From Cladosporium sp. IMV 00045 (lineage: Eukaryota; Ascomycota; Dothideomycetes; Cladosporiales; Cladosporiaceae), in contig MSJI02000796.1 in NCBI GenBank assembly GCA_001931905.2, positions 2,675 through 66,674 on the forward strand: DNA of 64,000 nucleotides. Direction: 5' to 3'. Below, piece by piece: positions 20,045 through 28,743 of this stretch. The notes under the pieces were generated by a model. The model did not search any database. It had not been told where the DNA came from and saw nothing but the letters and a program-made list of their open reading frames with translations. A program made the position numbers and the translations under genes. Each line of letters opens with the position of its first letter. Position 1 is the first letter of the stretch.

Positions 20045-20438
20045 ATGCACCCGGTATCAATCCTCACCTTTGGTATCTTCTTTGCCGGATACATCACCGC
20101 TCGCTGGGACCTCGTCACCCGCCTCTACGAGCTCGCCATCTTCGCCTGGGACCACGGTGTCATAGTATGTCGCGCGATGTTGCTCTTGACCTTGCCAATG
20201 CAATCCACTAAGACTGCAATAGACACGCGCCGCTAAAGGCTTCGCCGTCCTCTCCATCTTCTTCCTCCTCTTTCTCGTTCCCATCCAGCGCATCGCCGCC
20301 CACGAAACCGACCAAGTCAGCCCTCTAGCTATCCCTATAGCATACATCAAGAGAGAGTCTGACGATTCGCAGGACTCACGATCACCCGAGGCCCGCATCT
20401 CGGCGCGAGAACAATTAAGACGTCGAGGCTCGTTCTAG
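20045..20438 (+). CDS. Small two-segment membrane protein upstream of GPI1, copy B (allelic)
   Basis: A 92-residue protein from three exons: 20045-20164, 20223-20315 and 20373-20438, with introns of 58 and 57 bp. It starts MHPVSILTFGIFFAGYITAR, giving a first membrane segment. A short loop with LYELAIFAWDHGV follows, then a second membrane segment (GFAVLSIFFLLFLVPIQ) and a basic, disordered tail ending RRRGSF. The same gene, with the same exon lengths, is at 28289-28679. The stop lies just 64 bp before the GPI1 start on the same strand. I do not recognise the family. Small subunits of the enzyme containing Gpi1 (such as Eri1/PIG-Y) have a comparable size and topology, but no sequence match can be claimed. 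Confidence 0.7.
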
Positions 20439-20502
20439 ACCTCTGCAATAGCACCACACACTCGCGAACCGCGACATACAACACACTACCCGCAATGGGA
20501 TT

Positions 20503-22758
20503 ATGACCTCGCGCAAAAATGGCTTGTTGCGCATTTTCTGGCCTTCCGATGCGCCAAAGGACTCATTGCCGGGCGTCTTGGTAGGATGGAGGAATTCGGA
20601 TCTGGACGTGCTGGTGATCGGGATACTACAAGGAGTCGATGCCCGCAATGTCGAGCACGCGCTGCGTATGCGTACGCTGTTCCGCGGCAGCCGTCACTCA
20701 ATCGAAAACATTCTAGACCGCTGCGGTAACCAGATGCCGCAAGTGCTAGGAACGATCAATGGGCCGAATCGCCAGACCGGCTTCGACCCCAAGATGCTAT
20801 CGCTGCATAGCGTCAGGAGGAGTAGTGTTCCCAGGATCGAATGCCCGCCAGATGCCGGTGTGACACTTCAGATTGTCGCATTTGATCGTCCAGATCCGAG
20901 GAACATGCAGTACCTGTCACTCACACCGATTTCACTGGCACTGGGAGATAAGCGCGCCGCGTACGGCAGTGTACCACCATTCGACAGGATAGACCAAGAC
21001 GAAGAGCTCGAACGGAAGAGGAAAGAGAAACTCGCCGAGAAGCTCAAACTGCACACTGTCATACGGCATCCACCTACGCAGAAGGAACTGGCACTCCCGA
21101 CTATCATCAGTCAAATCAACTGCTCAGCTGAAATTGACGCTCTCATGCAAAAGAACATTGGGATGGTAGGCGTGAGAGTAAAGCGTCACCTCAGTGTAAG
21201 CGAGCGAGTAGTAGAGTCTGCTGCGAACTTCAGACAATTCGTGATGCTGCAGTGCAAAGCTGCATTCATTCACTACATCTGGCCATTCGCTTCGCAGTTG
21301 TTCATTCTATGGCTCATGATACAGCGAGTGGCCGCTGAAGCAATAATCAAGCTCCTCGACTGGCGTCCCATACCCGACTCGGCAGCTCTGAAAGACATAT
21401 CTGCAACTGCGCAGCAGGTCGACATCCGATTGCAGCAGTTCTGCTACTGGCCTGCACAATACGTGACACTACATCGACGGCGAAGTGACTGGGACAGCAT
21501 AACCAACAGCCACCCAGAGTACATACGCTTTTTCAACAGCTTATGGCTAGTTGCCAACGACATTATCATTGGGATTGCTCTCGGCTCTTACATCATCGAG
21601 AATGCCGACATAGTAGGCGCTCAGGTCAACCATCTCGTCAATGCCTACGCAGTGGAAGGACTGCAGCGTGTCATCACATGGCTAATGGGATGGCCAGCCG
21701 GACTGAAACTCAACACAGAGCTCGCGACATTTCTTGGTGATCTCTTTCTCTGGGTGATCGACTACTGGGCCAGTGTAATGACCCAACTGCAGCCCGCCCT
21801 GCCACATATCATCCGCTTCATAGGCCTGAGCAGCTTCGCGGGAGCCAGCCTTCCCATCTCCATGTTTTCCGATCTGGTCTCCCTCCTCACAATGCACATC
21901 TACAGTTTCTACATCGCATCCGCACGCATCTACAACTGGCAACTGACGATCATCGTCTCGCTGTTCCACCTGTTCCGCGGGAAAAAGCGCAACGTCTTGC
22001 GCAACCGCATCGACAGCTGCGACTACGACCTCGACCAGCTCCTTCTCGGCACCATCCTCTTCACCCTCCTATTCTTCCTCCTGCCCACCGTCGCCGTCTT
22101 CTACGCCACCTTCGCCGGCGCCCGCATGGCCATCATAGCCCTCAAAGCCGCCTTGGACACCTGGCTCGCCTGCCTCAACCACTTCCCCCTCTTCGCCCTC
22201 ATGCTGCGCATCAAAGACTCCCGCCGCCTCCCCGGCGGCATCCGCTTCGAGCTCTGCGACACGCCCGCCTCTTTGCTTTCCACAGCATCACCGCCAGCCT
22301 CTTCCCCAACAACATCATCATCAACAAACATCCCACCCCCCACTCCCGGCGCCCCAACCTCCCACGTCATCCTGCGCTCCATCCCCCTCCCCCTCAGCCA
22401 CACATTCACACAATACGCTCACCTCACGCACCGCCTGCGCAAACACTACCTCTCGCCGCGCGTCTTCCTATGCCTCGTCTCGGGGCGCTTCGTCCCGCCC
22501 ATCCACCGCAAGAACCTCTACAGCCTGCAGTACTCGATGCTGCCGGCGCGGCGCGTCGGTGTGGGAGAGCTGTGGCGCTTGCTTTCGGAGGAGGCGCCGG
22601 TGGAAAGTAAAGTCGGCGGCGGCGGCGGTGGTGGTGGGGGTTTTAATGGTGCGGCGGTCGGGCCGGAGAAGGGAAGGAGGGTGCTGGGGCGAGGGAGGGG
22701 GAGTGGTGGCGGTGGGAGTAACGGGGGGAGTGGGGGTGGGTATTGGTGGAGTCGGTAA
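20503..22758 (+). CDS. GPI1: GPI1, subunit of GPI-GlcNAc transferase, copy B (allelic)
   Basis: A 751-residue intronless frame. Gpi1 (PIG-Q in animals) is part of the ER enzyme that transfers GlcNAc to phosphatidylinositol, the first step of GPI anchor synthesis. The N terminus (NGLLRIFWPSDAP, then VLVGWRNSDLDVLVIGIL) is the usual start of fungal Gpi1. The Gpi1 domain covers about 330-640, with several membrane segments and the landmarks NSLWLVANDIIIGIALGSY and LLTMHIYSFYIASARIYNW, then RNRIDSCDYDLDQLLLGT. A short S/T/P-rich linker (about 588-620) precedes the C-terminal part (VSGRFVPPIHRKNLYSLQYS), and the tail is a Gly/Arg/Ser-rich disordered end. A four-codon ORF (ATG GGA TTA TGA at 20495) overlaps the start codon. 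Confidence 0.92.
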   Translation: MTSRKNGLLRIFWPSDAPKDSLPGVLVGWRNSDLDVLVIGILQGVDARNVEHALRMRTLFRGSRHSIENILDRCGNQMPQVLGTINGPNRQTGFDPKMLSLHSVRRSSVPRIECPPDAGVTLQIVAFDRPDPRNMQYLSLTPISLALGDKRAAYGSVPPFDRIDQDEELERKRKEKLAEKLKLHTVIRHPPTQKELALPTIISQINCSAEIDALMQKNIGMVGVRVKRHLSVSERVVESAANFRQFVMLQCKAAFIHYIWPFASQLFILWLMIQRVAAEAIIKLLDWRPIPDSAALKDISATAQQVDIRLQQFCYWPAQYVTLHRRRSDWDSITNSHPEYIRFFNSLWLVANDIIIGIALGSYIIENADIVGAQVNHLVNAYAVEGLQRVITWLMGWPAGLKLNTELATFLGDLFLWVIDYWASVMTQLQPALPHIIRFIGLSSFAGASLPISMFSDLVSLLTMHIYSFYIASARIYNWQLTIIVSLFHLFRGKKRNVLRNRIDSCDYDLDQLLLGTILFTLLFFLLPTVAVFYATFAGARMAIIALKAALDTWLACLNHFPLFALMLRIKDSRRLPGGIRFELCDTPASLLSTASPPASSPTTSSSTNIPPPTPGAPTSHVILRSIPLPLSHTFTQYAHLTHRLRKHYLSPRVFLCLVSGRFVPPIHRKNLYSLQYSMLPARRVGVGELWRLLSEEAPVESKVGGGGGGGGGFNGAAVGPEKGRRVLGRGRGSGGGGSNGGSGGGYWWSR

Positions 22759-23080
22759 GGAGGGGAGATATTATTTTCTGATGTTGTTTGCTGATGTGCA
22801 TATGTTGCGGGTGATTAAGACATTTTCTAAACTTTCTTTGTTTTTTGTTTTGGGGCATTTTCTTCGTTTTGATCGGGGGTTTGCCGATATACCCCTGTAT
22901 TTTTGATGACTTTATGTACATAGCTGGTAGTAGTAATCTTGCGAGTGTTTTCTTCTTGATGAGATGAGATTTCTTTCCCTGCAATCTCCAATATCTTCCT
23001 GCCTTTCACCCCTGTCTCTCTGACCGTTCATTTGAGAATAGATTTGTACAAAATCAGAGGAAGGAAAAAAAAAAAAAAAA
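22759..23080. other. 3' flank of GPI1 copy B, ending in poly(A) at the contig edge
   Basis: Aligns with 31021-31341. It stops in a homopolymer of 16 A (23065-23080) right at the gap. The other copy has 12 A there and then continues, so the contig probably ended because of the homopolymer. No gene is present. Confidence 0.6.
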
Positions 23081-23100
23081 NNNNNNNNNNNNNNNNNNNN
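23081..23100. other. Assembly gap of 20 N (right edge of inserted contig)
   Basis: Exactly 20 N. After it the sequence resumes inside the OXR1-like gene at the position equivalent to 12551, repeating 229 bases already present before the first gap. Confidence 0.98.
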
Positions 23101-24012
23101 TACACTTTCGCTGGCGTCGCCCGTCGCATCTCCGCCGACGACGCTCCCACCCCTCTCGCTCGTGCTCTCAGCGCAAACTACAACGGCTCCATGGATTCCG
23201 TCTTCAACCCGCCCATTCGGCGCCACTCGCCCTTCCAACCCCCTCCCTTGACTCCCTTGACTCTCTCCGGCTACAAAGATAACACTCCCACAAAAGCCCG
23301 CCTCCTCAGCAAAGCAGTCGCCGAGGAAATCCGCCTCCTCCTCCCACCCCGCCTGCAGCTCGCCGAGCATTGGGAGCTCGCGTACTCGCTCGAGCAAGAC
23401 GGCAGCACGCTCTCGACCCTCTACTCGCTCGCCTCCCGCTACCGGGGCAAGCGCGCAGGCTTCGTCCTCGTCGTCCGCGATTCCACCAATGGCATTTTCG
23501 GCGCTTACCTCTCGGACCCTCCCCGTCCTCACGCCAGCTACTACGGTTCTGGAGAATGCTTCCTCTGGCGAGCACTCCGTCTCCCCGCCCTACCCGACCT
23601 TTCCTCCCTCCCCCCTCCTCCCAGCGAAGACACGACAAACCTCCAACGCATGACGACCGTCGGCGTCGCCAAAAAGCTGCACAGCAACAACAACCACAAC
23701 TCGTCCACCGCCTCCCTTTCCCCCTCAGCAAACGGCAACGGTACCTCCACCCCACCCCGCTCCGGCACCTCGACGCCCGAACAGATCCGCTTCAAAGCCT
23801 TCCCCTTCAGCGGCGAGAACGACTTCACCCTATTCTGCCAGTCCGACTACCTGAGCATCGGCGGCGGCGACGGCCACTACGGGCTTTGGCTCGACGCGGG
23901 GCTCAGCAAGGGCGTCAGCGACACGTGCCCGACGTTTGGTAATGAGCCATTGAGCGATGAGGGGAAGAAGTTCGACGTGCTGGGCGTGGAGCTGTGGCAT
24001 GTTGGGTCTTGA
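23101..24012 (+). CDS. OXR1: OXR1-like TLD protein, 3' fragment of the main allele
   Basis: 303 codons plus stop, open from the first base after the gap and continuing the frame of 12401-12779. Its first 229 bases repeat the end of that fragment exactly. Overlapped together, the two would give an allele of about 353 residues, one more than the complete copy at 14868. All TLD landmarks are present, including the YGSGECFLWR and GGGDGHYGLWLDA motifs. Confidence 0.86.
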   Translation, partial: YTFAGVARRISADDAPTPLARALSANYNGSMDSVFNPPIRRHSPFQPPPLTPLTLSGYKDNTPTKARLLSKAVAEEIRLLLPPRLQLAEHWELAYSLEQDGSTLSTLYSLASRYRGKRAGFVLVVRDSTNGIFGAYLSDPPRPHASYYGSGECFLWRALRLPALPDLSSLPPPPSEDTTNLQRMTTVGVAKKLHSNNNHNSSTASLSPSANGNGTSTPPRSGTSTPEQIRFKAFPFSGENDFTLFCQSDYLSIGGGDGHYGLWLDAGLSKGVSDTCPTFGNEPLSDEGKKFDVLGVELWHVGS

Positions 24013-25145
24013 AATCGAGGGAGAGTCGGGTTGAACAGTGCACGTGGATGTGGGATAGCCGAGGGGATACGATGCGGGATACTGGTTTTGAGTTCCTTGA
24101 GGGAGTCAAAATCGGAGACCAAATTCCTCTCAGATTTGAGTACGCAAAAGAGAAGGGCCGCATCGCAGGACTGCCACACCCTCGACATCGCCGCCATGGC
24201 TCCTGCGCACCGTCCGTGGAGCAGTTGAGCCAGCTGGAAAGTTCAGTCTCGCAAGACGAAAAGGTACTGGTCAAAACAGAGTCGTGATACGACACCGTGC
24301 TTCGCACAGTACGAATCGACATCACCCGGACCTCGTGAGCGTAAGGCTGTCTTAGGCCTGCAACGGCCTCTCCGAAGAGAGAAGGGAACCGCGGCAGTTT
24401 CGCACTCTCCGGCGGGTTTGAGACATTTATTGCCAAAGGGGAAAATTCAGATGTTCTGGAGAAAGGGAGAGGAAATCCCCATCGCGCTGGCAAACAATCT
24501 CTATAATCGTGGCCATCATACGCCCTTAACTTGCAGGGAAAAGGACATGTTGAAGTGATGTTAATGACCCGAGGCGCGAAAAAGCATGGGGAACACTCTG
24601 GCCCCAGGGACAAAGGGAGAAGGGGAATAGGTTCGGGAAGGAGGGGGAGGAATCTTTCGATAATGACATGTATCTTTGCTGGCAATACTCGGGCGAGCGA
24701 AAAGCATGCATGCATGCGTGCAGTCGTGGTTGTTCATTCTGCAGAGGCGGCGGGTTGCATATAGCATCATGGATGAAATTGATTGATGATGAAGCAAATG
24801 ACAAAGCATTGGGAGGTGCATTGAATTTATTTTGTTCTTTTCAATTTGCCTCTTCGCGCGCGCGATGACTTCTGGTTCTTACAAGGAAAAGGACCACACG
24901 ATGATTTTATCACCCTGTGTCCCTTTCCGCGTGTAGCTCGCCTTCGAACCTCTCTCTTATGTTATTTGAGACATGCCCCTCTTATTTTTCTTCCTTTCCA
25001 TCGTACACGCCTTAACCTCACTTTGAACAGGGACCCTCTTCAAATCATCATCCTCCCGACCTCGTTTCGTTTCGTTTCGTTTCGATTCGCTTTGCCTCTC
25101 TCTCTCCATTCCGTCACAAAGCAAAGCAAAGCGTCCATCCCTCAC
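24013..25145. other. Convergent 3' region between OXR1-like and NUP42-like genes, main allele
   Basis: About 1.1 kb between converging stop codons with no supported gene. TTTCG is repeated four to five times near 25064-25085, and GCATGCATGCATGCG occurs near 24705-24720. It differs strongly from 15927-16981, suggesting relaxed constraint. Confidence 0.5.
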
Positions 25146-27521
25146 TCAAAGATCAAACCTCACCCACTCCCTGCTCGGCGGCACTTCCGGCATCCCCACC
25201 CCCTCCGGAAAGACACCCCTGTCATTCACCACGTCGTAAATAGCTTTCAACTCCCGCCCCAACTCCCCTCCATAGTACAGATTGCCCTCGTCCTCGTCCT
25301 CGCCCGCGATTTGCACGTCCGGATTCGCCGCCGGGGGTCCCTGCGGGAACCAGAGGTGCTCGGGCTTGCCGTTCAGGTTGTAGGCGTGGAAGGCTTTGGG
25401 GGCGGGGAGGTAGGTCACGGGGTGGGATTTGAAGGTTTGCGGTTGGGATTGGGCGTTCAGGGTTAGGTAGGTGGAGGGGTGGGGGGTGGCGGTTGCGGTT
25501 TGGGAGGTGGAGGGGTTGGTGGGTTGTTGTTGTTGTTGTTGTTGTTGTTGAGGGGCGGGTGCGCCGAAGGGGGAGGCGGTCGGTTGTTGCTGTTGAGGTT
25601 GAGAGGGTTGGCCGAAGGGGTTGGTGGCTTGAGAGGGTTGGGAGGGTTGCCCGAATGGACTGGCAGCTGGTTGTGAAGTTTGGCCGAAGGCTGGCTTGGG
25701 TGCGTTGGAACCGAAGGGGTTTGCTGCTGCGGCGGACGGCTGGGAGGGTTGGCCGAATGCTGGTTGGGAGGAGCTGCCGAAGGGATTTTGTTGCTGCTGC
25801 GGCTGCTGTTGGTTGACAGTGTTATTCGAAGCGGCGGCGGCGGCGAATGGACTCTGTTGTTGCTGTTGGTTTGAACCAGCTGAGGCGAATGGGCTCTGCT
25901 GCTGCTGATTTGACCCTGCGGAGGCGAACGGACTCGGCTTGCTCGCTGCTGCACCGAAAGCTGAGGGCTGACCGAACCCTGTCGAAGGCTGCTGTGCGGC
26001 TTGGGCGAAACTACTTGGCTGTGAAGCTGCTGCGCCGAAAGGACTAGGATTGCTAGCCTGGCCAAAAGCAGGCTTAGATGCTTGACCAAAGGCTGGTTGC
26101 GCCGGTTGACCAAACGTGCTTGCCTGACCGAAAGCAGGCTTCTGTCCCATCTGAGACGGCTGGCCAAATCCGGTGCTTTGACCTGGATTGCTGGGCTGTC
26201 CGAACGCAGAGCCACCACCGCCTCCCATTGCTGATGGCTGCCCGAATGCTGAGCTCTGTCCTGGGTTTGACGGTTGACCGAAGGCAGAACCTCCGCCACC
26301 CATGGCAGAAGCCTGACCAAAACCAGGCTGAGCCGGTTTCCCAAATGTCGATGCCTGTCCAAATGTAGACTGAGGAGCAGATGACTGGCCAAATGCAGGC
26401 TTTCCAAATGCGGACCCTTGTTGGCCCATGGATGAAGGCTGCCCGAAACCTGTGGCTGCTGGCGCAGATGGAGCGCCAAACGGAGTTTGTTGTTGCGCCG
26501 GTTGCGCACCTGAGCCCTTGTTTTCCATGTCGAGGCGATTGGGATGCTGATCTTTGCCGTCGATGATGTATTTCACAGCTCCGTCGATGTCCCCGAGGAT
26601 GCGTTGTATCACTTCGTTGGCCTTGTTTGCGGTGTTTGCTTCAAGTTGTGCCTGTAGCGTGTAAGCGACGACGTCTCTTAGAAAAACACGAATGCAAGAA
26701 AGCGTACCGATTGTTGTGGATTTCCTTGCGCCATGGCGAGGTAGTGTTTGACTCTCATCTCCTCCGGACTTTGCTCAATATCGCCCTCCATGAGTTGCAG
26801 CGGCGCGTTCTTGCCCGGCCCGTAGGATGACAAGGGCCAGATAGGTCTTTCGGTTGTAAGGTCTAACCTGATGGTTTCTCCCGAAATGTTGTAACTGGAT
26901 GTCATGTCAGCGTTTTGAGCGAACAATATGGGTGTGGTAGACTTACGGGTTGCTGTCTTGACTACCTTGGCCTGTGTGATTGTCAGCATGGGGTGAAGTT
27001 TCGCGATGGCGAAACCCGGTGTGTTCGTTTCGGTGGCACGATGAAAGAGCGTGTGGGGTGGCGGCGACAAGAGCAGTCTAGCAAGAGATCGCAGAGTGAA
27101 TGCCCGCCAAAGCCAGCGGCGTAGTAAATCAACTCGTAGCCCAGGCGACTTGCGAAAAGTGAAGTTTGACCCAGAAAGCCACCCACCTGCACCAAAACCC
27201 AGTTGCCCCAATAGAAGCAAACAAACGAGAACAAGGAAAGAGATCTGAACCTACCCGATCCAAATGCGCCTGATCGTCCTCTGGCGCCGCCTTGATTGTT
27301 GAGCGCCGAAAAACGATTGCCGAAACCTCCCTGTGACTGCCCACTTTCCTGGCCGGCAGGATGCTCATTTTTGCAATTGTCTGATGAGAGAGATCAGCAT
27401 TCATCGCACGAGAGAAGCCAATGAGCAAGTCTTTCGTACTTCCGAATTTACATCTTCCCTCCAAGTAGAATTGGCACACCTGTCGCCCGCCACCAGGGCC
27501 TCCTCGACCGCGTCCAAACAT
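25146..27521 (-). CDS. NUP42-like CCCH zinc-finger FG nucleoporin, copy A (main allele)
   Basis: A 641-residue protein from five exons: 27521-27440, 27380-27255, 26971-26947, 26894-26708 and 26651-25146. The first four exon lengths (82, 126, 25 and 187 bp) match the other copy exactly; the last exon is 42 bp longer. The extra length is in the low-complexity part: an added SQATNPFGQPSQP-type unit and a longer Q run. The CCCH finger, the segment with PIWPLSSYGPGK and the C-terminal domain ending EWVRFDL are conserved. Function as for 16982-19313: probable cytoplasmic-side nucleoporin acting in mRNA export. Confidence 0.8.
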
Positions 27522-28288
27522 CTTGGTTGTTTAGTGCGGACTATGAGCGCATGCCCAGTGGTCCGAGTAGGAAGAAAAGGCCCAGGCTCCGATGTAATAA
27601 ATTTTGGTGAGGCGATGATGTTTTGCAGTGAAGTCGGTAGCTGCCCGATTCGGGTTACGCGTTGTCGAGAAAAAGTCGCGTGTCTGATGGAAGAAATATC
27701 GAGTCGCGAAAGAATTGGATCGGTTGTGGAATTGTCGAGTGGTGTATTATCAATGTGTGTAGGTCAAAAGAAGGCAAGTGGCGTCGCAAGGATCTTCTTC
27801 ATGTGACAGTCCCGGTGAGTGGCCGAGGAGGTTTTGATAGACCTCACTCTCTCTCACGGCTCGTCCACCGGTTGCAAGGTTCGCCCTCACTCCCGAACGC
27901 GGCTTCAACCCTCCAGGCAGGCAGGGCGGGCAGAGAGACAACATGGGGAAGAAAGCTTGGCCTCGATGAATGATGATGGATGAGAGGCGTCTCTGATCGC
28001 CAACAAAAGATCCAATGTCTGATTAATTACAAAACAATAATCTAATAACATCACTCTAGCACCACCCTAAAGGCATCGGCGCCGCGTCCTTGAGCAGCTC
28101 AATCGCTGTGTTGTGCTTGCCCTCGTGCTGCAATCGTCCTCCATCCCTGCTCCCTCTTCAGCCGCTCTACCCATCATCGTCAATCCGTACATCCACCCTC
28201 GCAACCTCCACCAAACCTAATGGCTTTTACCAAGACAAACATTGGTTCCTACACTTCGCGCGTCACTGGACATGAGTGAGCTTGACCG
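27522..28288. promoter_or_regulatory. Divergent promoter region, main allele
   Basis: Counterpart of 19314-20044. It also retains the 19-codon frame directly upstream of the small membrane protein (starting at 28220, MAFTKTN here versus MALSKTN in the other copy), with the same two TGA codons before the main ATG. Confidence 0.5.
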
Positions 28289-28679
28289 ATGCACCCGGTA
28301 TCAATCCTCACCTTTGGTATCTTCTTTGCCGGATACATCACCGCTCGCTGGGACCTCGTCACCCGCCTTTACGAGCTCGCCATCTTCGCCTGGGACCACG
28401 GCGTCATAGTATGTCGCGCGATGTTGCTCTTGACCTTGCCAAAGCAATCCACTAAGACTGCAATAGACACGTGCCGCTAAAGGCTTCGCCGTCCTCTCCA
28501 TCTTCTTCCTCCTCTTTCTCGTTCCCATTCAGCGCATCGCCGCCCACGAAACCGACCAAGTCAGTCCTCTAGCTATAGCATACATCAACAAGAAGGAGTC
28601 TGACTGTTCGCAGGACTCACGATCGCCCGAGGCCCGTATATCGGCGCGAGAACAATTGAGACGTCGAGGCTCGTTCTAG
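28289..28679 (+). CDS. Small two-segment membrane protein upstream of GPI1, copy A
   Basis: A 92-residue protein from exons 28289-28408, 28467-28559 and 28614-28679; the second intron is 54 bp against 57 bp in the other copy. The protein is the same as at 20045-20438 apart from silent or conservative changes. It has two membrane segments and a basic tail. The stop is again 64 bp before the GPI1 ATG. Exon structure and spacing are retained while intron sequence drifts, which supports a real gene. Confidence 0.72.
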
Positions 28680-28743
28680 ACCTCTGCAAAAGCACCACAA
28701 ATTCGCGAACCGCGACTTACAACACACTACCCGCAATGGGATT

